This document shows, piece after piece, positions 56,483 to 64,000 of a stretch of 64,000 nt of DNA. The notes beneath the pieces are model-generated. The model made no database searches and was not told where the DNA came from. It was given only the letters and a program-made list of their open reading frames with translations. Origin of the DNA: Ornithodoros turicata (lineage: Eukaryota > Arthropoda > Arachnida > Ixodida > Argasidae); contig NC_088202.1 of NCBI RefSeq assembly GCF_037126465.1, forward strand, positions 85,416,160-85,480,159, read 5' to 3'. The first letter of the stretch is position 1, and each line of letters starts with the position of its first letter. The position numbers and the translations under genes are program-made.

Positions 56483-59121
56483 ACAGAATGCATATTGATA
56501 CACAGCATATATACGTGATATAGTCGTACCTCGTCAACGGGGATCCCGTTAATATGGACGGCTCGAAATGTGGGTACATGGAATGTTAACTCGTTAAAAT
56601 AGAAATTCATTTTTCGGACAATGGGTAGGGCAATAAGGCACAAAACCTAGAGCCCTATGTATTTCTGTCTCGCTATTATGAGCGGCATCGGTATCGAGGC
56701 AACTTCATCCATCATTGAGCAAGCAACACAGGAACAACTTCTTCGGAGTTCAAAGTAAGGACATAGGGTTCTGTACGGGACGTTCCAGCCACAGAGATGG
56801 CCATTTAACTTGTCTGGAGAGAATTCACACTTAAATTACATGATGCAAACAGTGCATACTTTTTCTTGAGGACAGTGCATGGCGACCACCACCATGCACT
56901 CCATGTTGCCGATATTTTGTATACTTTGGGTTGCGCATCGTTATGCATGTGAATAAACCCTGATCTCCTTCCTCAGTATTTTTTTTCTCTCTCTAATACT
57001 TGATAATAAGGACGACTCGCTTTATGGACAGTTCTCATCGAAGACAGATGTGTCCGGAATAACGAGGCAAGTGATATGCGGAACTTCGTGATGTGATGTG
57101 ATGTGATAGAAGAAGAAAAAAGCAGCAATCACTTTGTTACATAACTTCTCTTGTGGCGCTTGAGGGGTTACGCTGGCAACTTCAGAACTATTTAAGCATG
57201 TTAGGTTTGATAGATACTTCACTTCGGTATTCGAATAGAACTGGATGTTCAATTCGGAATTCAAATCGAACACGCAATTATCCGCTTCGGTATTCAAAAC
57301 AGTCATATAGAATATACAAATCGCGCTGAGAAATTGCTAATTTCAGAAAACGTATCGTATTTAGACCTCATTCATCTTCAAAGTGCAAAAAAAAAAAAAA
57401 AAAGTGCGTCATTCAAGGCGCCCTAGTAACCCTGTTTCCTGTAAACCTCAAACTTGAATAAAGGAGGAAGTGTTGAACACACGTGTCGTGAGGGGGAGTT
57501 CGGGAAGGAGAAGGTAGAAGGCGTTAATGTATCTTCCATAAATGTGTGTAAAGCGAAAAATATAAGGTATATCGGCTTTCATAAGGGTTACCTCTAATAT
57601 TTGCGTGTTGTCTTGCAAAAACAAGAACTCACCTGTGCTTCGTAGCTAAAGACAAACTGAGCCGTAAAGGGCTAAATCACGGCCTGGGTAATATTTCCTC
57701 ATAGACAAAGTGTGGACTGCCGCCGTCAGATCGCTGGGGCACTTCCAAATTTCCCTTCCTGACACTGTGGGTCGCGCAAATGTTTCATGTTTCACGTCTT
57801 TGGTTATCAGTAGTATATACAGATTTCATTGGCCAGTTCGTTGACATTTAGAGGGCGTCGGTTGACACTGTGTTTCAGAAAGAAAGACGGGTACTGAAAT
57901 CATGTGCGAATCCTACCTCGCTTGCATCATGTAGGCCCTGCATCTAAGAGAACAACATCTCACGCATGTGAGATGGCTAGAATTTTGCTGATTCTAGGAA
58001 TTCGTCGTGGAAGCCGTTACATACAAATAATAATAATAATAACAGTAATAATAATGTGGCATTTCCCCTTTTATGGCATGGTGGCGAAGTCGCAGCAGAT
58101 ACAGTTCGTGCATCCATTCAAAAAATCTGTGCAGCAATGGCAGCGTCCCCCGGTCTGTTCTCGTCGTCCATATCTCGGGGTTTTACCGTCATGTACGCCG
58201 TAGACCAGTATGATGTTCGAATATATCCGTGGCACCCCGATATGAGGCTTCTCCTTCAGAGTTCTGACGTTGGCTCTAACAATAGTAAAAATCAGCTACG
58301 TAACAGCTTCGCAAGGTCAGCGGCGTCTTCAACAACTAATCAAGCGCATCATAAAACATAGTGCGAGCACTTTAGGCTTCAGACCTTGGTTCAGTGGTTA
58401 CGTGAAGAGGGAAGACGAAGATGACAAAAGTGATGAAGATGCACGAAGATGATGGGAACAAAACAACTACATGAATGATGATGGGAAGCCGAACATGACT
58501 GGCTAAAGTCAGTCACCGATATTTTTGTTTGTCTAAGGACGGAGGCAAGCTCTTAAATTAGTTAATTTCAAAATGCAATTTCATTAGATTATGCGTTGGT
58601 TACAAAAGTACTTCTTTAACGTAACAGAAAAAAAAATCTGAGTATCGCTTGTGCAACATTAATTTGCACACGGGTCCCTTATATGCGGTTCTTTCGGAAC
58701 TGAATTAAGGACCATGCAATGACGCCATTGCACATATGGAACACGCTGTGCACTAAATGTGGAAACTAGATCGTAAGCCAGGCATGCACTCTTGCGGGCT
58801 CGCATTTCTGCACGACTGGGAGTGACATACATTAAACCCTCATTGGAATGACAACTTGACTATTGCGGTATTTGCAGCAGAAGCCCAATTGCATCTTCGC
58901 TATTTATGGTTAAGTAAACGTTTGGGAGGAACAATGAGGCTAACCCAACTATCGAACGGATCACATCACGTGACAAAACAAGCGTGCCTGTGGCCGTATC
59001 GCACACGCGGCGGTTATTCGAAATCGTCGTTCGACCACGAAATTATTTTTCTGGCAATTGGGATTTTTGAGACGGCACAATATTTTATCTCAGTCTACAG
59101 TCGATTATGCGTATCAGTTAT
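56483..59121 (-). other. Intron of the secreted-protein gene, 5' part
   Basis: Poly-A run near 57388, an AATAATAATAAT run near 58026-58050, otherwise unrecognised. A 101-codon frame at 58056-58361 (plus) has no family signature. A donor-like CACAG/GTGAGT on the minus strand near 57630 has no open upstream start. Confidence 0.4.
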
Positions 59122-59250
59122 TTTTTTTTATTCCGTGTTAGCGCCGTGGAGCAACTGTGGCTATGAGTGGCGTACAGACGTGGACAGATGGAGAGAGGAC
59201 AGCAGGAAGGAGTGGAGGACAAGGAGGGGAAGCATAGTGTGAATAATGTG
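59122..59250 (-). mobile_element. Retroposon 3' end, longer copy
   Basis: Minus reading GCCACAGTTGCTCCACGGCG then GCTAACACGGAATAAAAAAA matches 56441-56482. The upstream part (CTGTCCTCTCTCCATCTGTC and so on) is present only here. Confidence 0.6.
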
Positions 59251-59698
59251 AATATTGTCTCGAAGCAAACGCTTAGAATCTGCTTCGTATACCATAAAGT
59301 CCCTTCGCTTCCCCAGAAATATGTTGAAGCCGCGTTCTTTGAGGTCCTGTACAGAAAGCATGTTATCGCGAGATGAAGGGCACAAAAATGTACACTACTA
59401 TTAACGCCCAACATCTTGAAATAACTAAAGTACGTATTTGGGAAACAGCAGCAGCAATGTTGAGACAACTAGTGTGTTACATGGCATTAGAGTCGGGAAG
59501 ACAGCAAGTAAACAAATTGTTAAGTACTCAGTCAGAATAATGTCTCACACGGGTTCGTTGTTGTTCGAGAGGAAAAAAAAAAGTGTGAGAAGACAGAAAG
59601 AGAAATGATGTTTTAGGCAATGCTTATCAGAAGGGTTTTACAAGACGCGTCTGCATGCTCGAATTGGTACATAGCACGTATAGTTGGCGTTCACTCAC

Positions 59699-59713
59699 CG
59701 TAAGCACCTTCAT
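59699..59713 (-). CDS. Putative secreted Tyr/Ser-rich protein, exon 1 (coding part)
   Basis: The minus strand reads ATGAAGGTGCTTACG directly followed by the donor GTGAGTGAAC. The five codons M-K-V-L-T end on a codon boundary, so they join in phase with exon 2 at 49581 to give MKVLTAVLLLSVLSSVSWA, a complete signal peptide with a Lys at position 2 and a long hydrophobic core. A purine is at -3 of the ATG. A TATA box lies about 70 nt upstream. A tiny first coding exon and a long first intron (about 10.1 kb, 49582-59698) are common in arthropod cuticle-protein genes. The join is inferred from splice signals and phase, not from a transcript. A different first exon cannot be excluded. Confidence 0.65.
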
Positions 59714-59754
59714 GTTCGAGCGCAGTTCGTGTTGTTCGTCCGGTTTCGTGTTTT

Positions 59755-59790
59755 GTGAGCGCCGCTTCCGACATGAGGCTGCCTTATAAG
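59755..59790 (-). promoter_or_regulatory. Core promoter of the secreted-protein gene
   Basis: TTATAAGG on the minus strand (59783-59790) is a good TATA box. About 30-35 nt downstream an initiator-like CTCACA lies at about 59754-59759. The predicted 5' untranslated part is about 40-45 nt before the ATG at 59713. Confidence 0.6.
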
Positions 59791-59799
59791 CGTGACCTC

Positions 59800-60292
59800 A
59801 ATTGGGGTCAGGTTCAAGGGAGAAGGACGGCCGCCCTTTCCCGTGAGGAAGAAAACGTTACTGAAGTGACGTAATCTCTTAAATAACGGTTGAAACTCTG
59901 ATGACTCTCCACCATGTTATACACTTTCGTTATGCGCAGCCAGGTGTACACGTTGGACAAAGAATTATGTCCCGCCGTGTATTTATAGCTAAAATCGGAG
60001 CAACTGAAAACACATGCAAAAAGAGAGGAACGCGAAGCAACGCGCATAAAAATGTTTTATAGCATGAAATGTAGGGCATTTTTTGTGGTCAACTTTTATC
60101 AGGAATGCGTGATTATTGTTCTTAGACATGCGGCTTTTTAGGTTCCACGCCAAGATTATTCTTCAAAGTTGCTGTAAACACAATCTCCCGGTGTTAGTGT
60201 GTAACATAACGGACTTGGGAATGCACATATTTGGCAGAGGCAACATGACCTGGGCATTAAACTGAGGGCACTGACAAGATCTGAGAGCTTAT
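59800..60292. other. Upstream flank of the secreted-protein gene
   Basis: No further regulatory element could be assigned by eye and no coding motif is present. Confidence 0.35.
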
Positions 60293-60387
60293 CTGAGGGC
60301 AATGACGAGACAGGACGAAGGAACGCACACAAACAACTCAGAGAAGTGTGTGTTCCTTCGTCTGTCCTGTCTCGTCCTTGCCCTCAG
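60293..60387. mobile_element. Foldback hairpin, 38-42-nt arms
   Basis: CTGAGGGCAATGACGAGACA and onward (60293-60330) is the inverse of 60346-60387 apart from a 4-nt insertion and a few mismatches. The loop is 15 nt. It lies about 0.5 kb upstream of the TATA box of the secreted-protein gene. Confidence 0.7.
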
Positions 60388-60834
60388 ACTCAAGGTCATT
60401 TTGCCTCTGCCGAGATTGTACCAGCTTGCTTGAATCCTACTTTTGACTTCACACATTCGAAACAGAAGAGCAACGTTCAGACCAGTGGTGCCGAAATAGC
60501 GGCCCGCCTGAGTTTGCCTTGCGTTATTATATTATCTTGCGTTAATTAGTGATAGAAAGCCGTTGTCACTGACCTCGGCCGATGTTTCTCTAACTAAGAG
60601 ACGAGCGGGGCCGGTTGGTACATGACAACAGCGAAGACGACAAAAGTAACACAAAGACAGCCAGGGAACTTTGAACCTGTAACCATAATAATCATAATCA
60701 ACCTTTAACCATATGATAAAAGGTTGAAAGTTTGACATTCCCTGTCTGTCGGCCTCTTTCCTCTCTTTCGTTTTTCAATACCCCCTGTCTGTCTCTGTGT
60801 TGCTTTCGTCGTCTTCGCTGATGAGTCTTTAAAC

Positions 60835-61550
60835 CAGAGCATCAAATCGAACCGGAACCGAAAACCGGAAATAACCGTTATTTTTTTGCCGGAACCGAAC
60901 CGAAACGGAACCGAAAAGGCCGCCGCCATCTTGGAGCTGAACCGGAACCGAACCGATTTAGAAAATTTCTGTTACCGGTTCAAAACCGGTTTCAAAGCAT
61001 CAAGATTTCGGGACTGGCCGTTTTTCATCTTTCCTACCTGGAGTGCCCCCACCTGTTCCAAAAGTGACTGTTTCATGCGACATTTTTGCAACCCGAGTCT
61101 CCAAATGCGTAGCTGGACGCCCGCATCGATGGAGACAACGTCGGACAACCGCGCTCTATAGTTTCGTTTTCCTGTGGACAAGCGTTCTTGTCACAGCTTT
61201 GCGGCTAGCACGTTGGAAGGATAGGGAAGCTCATACCTGAACCGTTCGTAAAGTAAAAAGGTGACCTCGTTGAAGGCCATTTGGGGATACAACAGAGTCT
61301 GTACTAATATGAAAATTGCTGGCTGTCTTTACTGTTACGCTAGGACGTGCGAAGAGAAATAAAGCTTTCGGAACTTTCCTACTGTTTATTTTAGGGCGTA
61401 TACCGTGTGCAATGAACCGGTTCGGAACCGGTTTAGAGCATGTTGAACCGGCTAGGAACCGATATGTGTGTCCTCCTGGAGCTGAACCGGAACCGAACCA
61501 TTATGCCTGGACCCGAACCGAACCGGAAAAAAATTCTGTTTGATGCTCTG
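60835..61550. mobile_element. hAT-type MITE with AACCGGAACCG arrays, perfect 8-bp duplication
   Basis: The ends CAGAGCATCAAA and TTTGATGCTCTG are exact 12-bp inverted repeats. CTTTAAAC flanks both sides (60827-60834 and 61551-61558), a perfect 8-bp target duplication. The subterminal parts are filled with GAACCGGAACCGAACCG units (60850-60975 and 61410-61530). The 716-bp element codes no transposase. CAG-type ends and an 8-bp duplication place it in the hAT superfamily. Confidence 0.92.
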
Positions 61551-61630
61551 CTTTAAACCTGTCCCAGCGTCTGATTGCTTAATATTACTAGTCCATAAGA
61601 GTGAGATTTTGGGCTTGTTGGTGATTCACA

Positions 61631-61754
61631 ATTAAAACCGTAGAAACTTTGACAGTGCGGGACTTAAAAACTGGACACACAGCACCTTCAGTGCTGTGTG
61701 TTGTATGTGTCCATTTTTATGTCCCGCACTGTCAAGGTTTGTACCGCTTTTAAT
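61631..61754. mobile_element. Foldback hairpin with 5-nt loop
   Basis: ATTAAAACCGTAGAAACTTT and onward (61631-61685) pairs with 61691-61754. Core blocks are GACAGTGCGGGAC against GTCCCGCACTGTC and ACACACAGCAC against GTGCTGTGTGT. There is some internal asymmetry. Confidence 0.75.
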
Positions 61755-61784
61755 TTCTAGTACATTCCTACCAACATTTTTTAG

Positions 61785-62539
61785 CAAACCCTACATGACC
61801 AATTTGTAATGTTCGTGCCTTGAATACCACCAGAAACGGACCGGTTCAGTCGCAGGCTTGGTGATCTCCCGAGTGAATACGAGCAAAGATTCTTCGAGTG
61901 CAGGAGACTTGAAATGGAGCTTTTTTGGCTCGCCGTTTTCCGCAGTTGTTGACAACGTTCCTGATGATAAACAAATGGAACAGATTGACCTGCAGTGTTG
62001 TGCGACACACCGATAACAACAAGTTCGCTGAAATTGGTGCGGCTTCGTTTTATTCCTGCGTCGGACGAAAGTATCTGAAGATATATATGTCGTCGCGGAC
62101 AAACCTGTCCATGTTCAGTACAACGTACGCCTAATAATTCAATTCGTGGCTTCACGTCGCGAGACAACTGTGTCAACATACGTCTGCGAGCCGGCGTTTT
62201 CTGTGATGGACCTCAATAAGTCAGTTACGCTCACAACTAACAAACGAACACCTCAACGCAATCCATAAGATTGCAATTGCGCAATGACTTTCACACGATG
62301 TTGACGCAATAGTTAAAAACAAGACGTGTCAAGTGTCCTTATGACACAGCAAATAAAAAGGATTGCTGACCCTGTGATTGAGCAACCCTAAGTAGCCCAA
62401 ATATATACGTTTTGTGTCGTTTTAAGTTTGTTGTGTCATCTATATGAGAAACAGGCTACTCCAAAGCCGTGGTGTGCGACCCGCGTAGTTCCTCCATGAC
62501 TCAATAAGGCCCGCGGACACGAATGAGTTCGGCACCCCT
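61785..62539 (+). pseudogene. hAT (ZBED/GTF2IRD2-like) transposase C-terminus and right end
   Basis: Plus-strand frames give, in family order, DLPSEYEQRFFECRRLEMEL, PFSTVVDNVPDDKQMEQIDL, KFAEIGAASFYSCVGRKYL, a SMF-TTY block, then YVCEPAFSVMDLNKSVT, the highly conserved hAT dimerisation region (CEQxFSxMxxxKS in relatives). The C-terminal stretch LRNDFHTMLTQ--LKTRR then VKCPYDTANKK follows. The right terminus GAGTTCGGCACCCCTG ends at 62539, the inverse of a CAGGGGTGCC hAT end. Frameshifts, stops and a 44-bp SINE stub (62130-62173) break it. The N-terminal BED finger and first catalytic part are missing. Confidence 0.82.
62130..62173 (-). mobile_element. 44-bp SINE 3' stub inserted in the hAT transposase
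   Basis: The insert (containing AATTCGTGGCTTCACGTCGC) matches the SINE tail at 3958-3995. It is flanked by CAACGTACG (62121-62129) and CAACATACG (62174-62182), a 9-bp duplication with one mismatch, and it falls between the SMF-TTY block and the YVCEPAF block of the transposase, showing exactly what was interrupted. Confidence 0.75.
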
Positions 62540-62733
62540 GGTCTAGACCAAACTTATCCTCTGCGTGTTCGCGCTGCACTTCTTTGAAGCACTCGGTGAA
62601 CATTATATTTTTTCTTTGTGCGGTCCGGTGTTCCTCTGGATTACGTCTAAAGCGCCTGGGAACGCTTACTTTGTCTGCGAGATCCTGGGAAGCGCTCTGC
62701 GGGAAGCGTTCCCCTCCAGTCTCGATCTGTACT
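62540..62733. other. Flank beyond the hAT right end
   Basis: Unrecognised. It ends in a strong acceptor-like site (GTTGTTTTCTCTTCTAGCAG, ending 62761). Confidence 0.35.
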
Positions 62734-63354
62734 TTACCAAGTTGTTTTCTCTTCTAGCAGATCAATTATGGCAGGTTCTCCTATAGATGTTCTTTTGAAG
62801 GATAATGTTTTATCACAGGGGAATACCTTACATGTTGCCAAGGGAAAATCTATGGAGCGTCCTGGTGTGACAAGCACTGTGATACACGCGTTCCTGTTTG
62901 TACTTTCCACGAGTGCACCTTTAAATGGCTGACTCATAAACGACCTTTCGCAGACGCCTTGCTTATGAAGGCGTGTGTACGTGTAGAAGGAAGGAGGACG
63001 TATTAAGTGCTGGGAGGGCGCCCGCAAGCTCGCATCAAATGTGACCTGCGAGGTAAAGTGAGGGAGCATGGTTCGCTCTTTCTTTCCAATTTTTTTCAGC
63101 GTGTGGCCATGTGAGGTGACACGAAATTCAGACAGTGTCATGTGTGTAAGAGTTTGACGAGATACAGGCAAGATCCTCAACGCCGTGACAAGGGAGGAGT
63201 TACACGTTGCAATACAATTTACGTGGCACAAGAGGGAAAAAAGAGTCATGAACAGTTGAACAGTGATTACGAACGGAATGACTTGCGGAACTCTTGACAG
63301 GAAACTTGCATGTATTGAAAGGTGTGGCCCCTCGAAGAGGTGACACATGCACAC
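62734..63354 (-). other. Unassigned 206-codon open frame
   Basis: One of the longest uninterrupted frames with no transposon motif. The N-terminal third is hydrophobic (VIPFVITVQLFMTLFSLLCH, one membrane-like stretch), the rest is mixed, and no family is recognised. On the opposite strand a good splice acceptor (ending 62761) is followed by a 54-codon frame starting MAGSPIDVLLKDNVLSQGN. Only one strand, or neither, can be real. Length alone does not exclude chance. Confidence 0.25.
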
Positions 63355-63369
63355 ATATGGCTTAGAAGT

Positions 63370-63475
63370 TGTGTTGTTGTTGTTGTATTTAAGTGTTGAG
63401 AGAGGTCAGCAAATATTTGGCTTGCTACTCTTCAAAAAAAGAAAAAGAAAAGGTTCACCCGGACAAACAAAAAAA
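63370..63475 (-). mobile_element. LINE 3' tail remnant
   Basis: (GTT)n followed by TATTTAAGTGTTGAGAG and GGCTTGCTACTCTTC, then an A-rich tract. The TAAGTGTTGAGAG block also occurs near 55196 next to (GTT)n, and GGCTTGCTA occurs in the tail at 52047. On the minus strand it ends in (CAA)n. Confidence 0.5.
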
Positions 63476-63572
63476 TTACACACTCATACACATAAATAAA
63501 CAGACACAGGGAAATTAAGATGCGCCAGTTCTGACTGGGTCGGGACTAACCTCTCCATATTTTTCTTTCCTT

Positions 63573-63597
63573 TCCAATCCAATCCAATCCAATCCAA
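63573..63597 (+). repeat. (CCAAT)5 simple repeat
   Basis: Five consecutive CCAAT units immediately before the ATG at 63599. Confidence 0.9.
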
Positions 63598-63598
63598 G

Positions 63599-63832
63599 AT
63601 GCGCGGAAGCACGTGTCACAGTTGTGACGTTTCAAAGTCCGCCGTAGCGTCTGACATTGGTGACGACGCTGTTGAATCGGGAGCACACTTTATAACAGGT
63701 CACTATACCCGTGTTCAACCTAAGAACGTCACTAAATATAGCCCGTCAACACTAACAGAGTTTCTCCGCCGAGAATATTATACTGCCACGCCACCAGGTG
63801 CCGCCTATAGGGCTCCTACAGTTTCTGGGTAA
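63599..63832 (+). other. Unassigned 77-codon open frame
   Basis: Reads MRGSTCHSCDVSKSAVASDI and onward to a TAA ending at 63832. No signal peptide or domain recognised. It could be a small exon or chance. Confidence 0.2.
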
Positions 63833-64000
63833 TAGACCTCTACCCGAGAAACGTCGTCATGACTTTGGTGGACAGACTGAAACCGAAACAAATCGGAAGG
63901 GGAGGGCTGGGTTCCACGAATGGGAACTTGCTCGCTGCCTCCTATTGAAAGAAAAGAAGGACCGAAGGTCTCGTCCCTTTCAGGGACCATCGCAATCCCC

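Noticed and set aside
57629..57702. Alternative first exon for the secreted-protein gene (donor CACAG/GTGAGT, minus)
   Set aside because: The nearest upstream ATG (about 57701) runs into a TAG before the donor.
61781..62179. 132- and 103-codon minus frames
   Set aside because: The opposite strand carries the clear hAT transposase C-terminus; these are shadows.
34538..62539. One hAT element spanning from the left end at 34538 to the right end at 62539
   Set aside because: 28 kb apart with unrelated elements and a host gene between. More likely two different partial copies.

Overview
The window looks like chromosomal DNA from an arachnid, most likely a tick. The evidence is the repeat content: a tRNA-headed SINE whose 3' tail and 'TTTCAGTGCACGTTAAAGAG' body resemble sequences I associate with tick genomes, several LINE lineages, Ty3/Gypsy, irritans-type mariners and many hAT-type MITEs. 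There is no prokaryotic gene density, operon or rRNA. Species-level assignment is not possible from the sequence alone. Almost all long open frames are decayed transposon proteins; most of the other short frames look like chance.

Layout. 0-6 kb: MITEs, a foldback hairpin, a SINE broken by a hAT-type MITE that is itself broken by another inverted-repeat element, and a second SINE with perfect target duplications. 6-10.8 kb: a decayed L1/Tx1-like LINE with zinc knuckles, endonuclease, reverse transcriptase and a C-terminal zinc motif. 13.4-15.6 kb: a CR1-like LINE. 17.8-22.5 kb: an unusual element bounded by inverted arrays of a 17-bp unit (TCTCATTACGGCCGAAG). 22.8-28.2 kb: a GTAGCG-rich element with a LINE stub inside, two LINE C-termini, a mariner joined to a LINE RNase H fragment, and GTAAC-type repeats. 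29.7-36.7 kb: a reverse-strand CR1-like RT, a mariner N-terminus, a hAT end, a CA microsatellite and a reverse-strand LINE. 38.4-43.8 kb: a complete-length but dead Ty3/Gypsy element with LTRs, carrying a 0.9-kb foldback element and a hAT scrap. 44-48 kb: more MITEs and foldbacks.

The best candidate host gene is on the minus strand at 59.71-48.99 kb. A 15-nt coding exon behind a TATA box splices in phase over about 10.1 kb to a 591-nt exon, giving a 201-residue secreted, Tyr/Ser-rich, cysteine-free protein with a textbook signal peptide (MKVLTAVLLLSVLSSVSWA). The tiny first exon and long intron are typical of arthropod cuticle-type genes. The intron holds a LINE fragment and a SINE. The 60-64 kb end carries a hAT-type MITE with a perfect 8-bp duplication, two hairpins, a hAT transposase C-terminus hit by a 44-bp SINE stub, and two unassigned frames.

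No CRISPR, rRNA or intact functional transposase was found. Splice joins, element boundaries and family names are read by eye and are graded by confidence.
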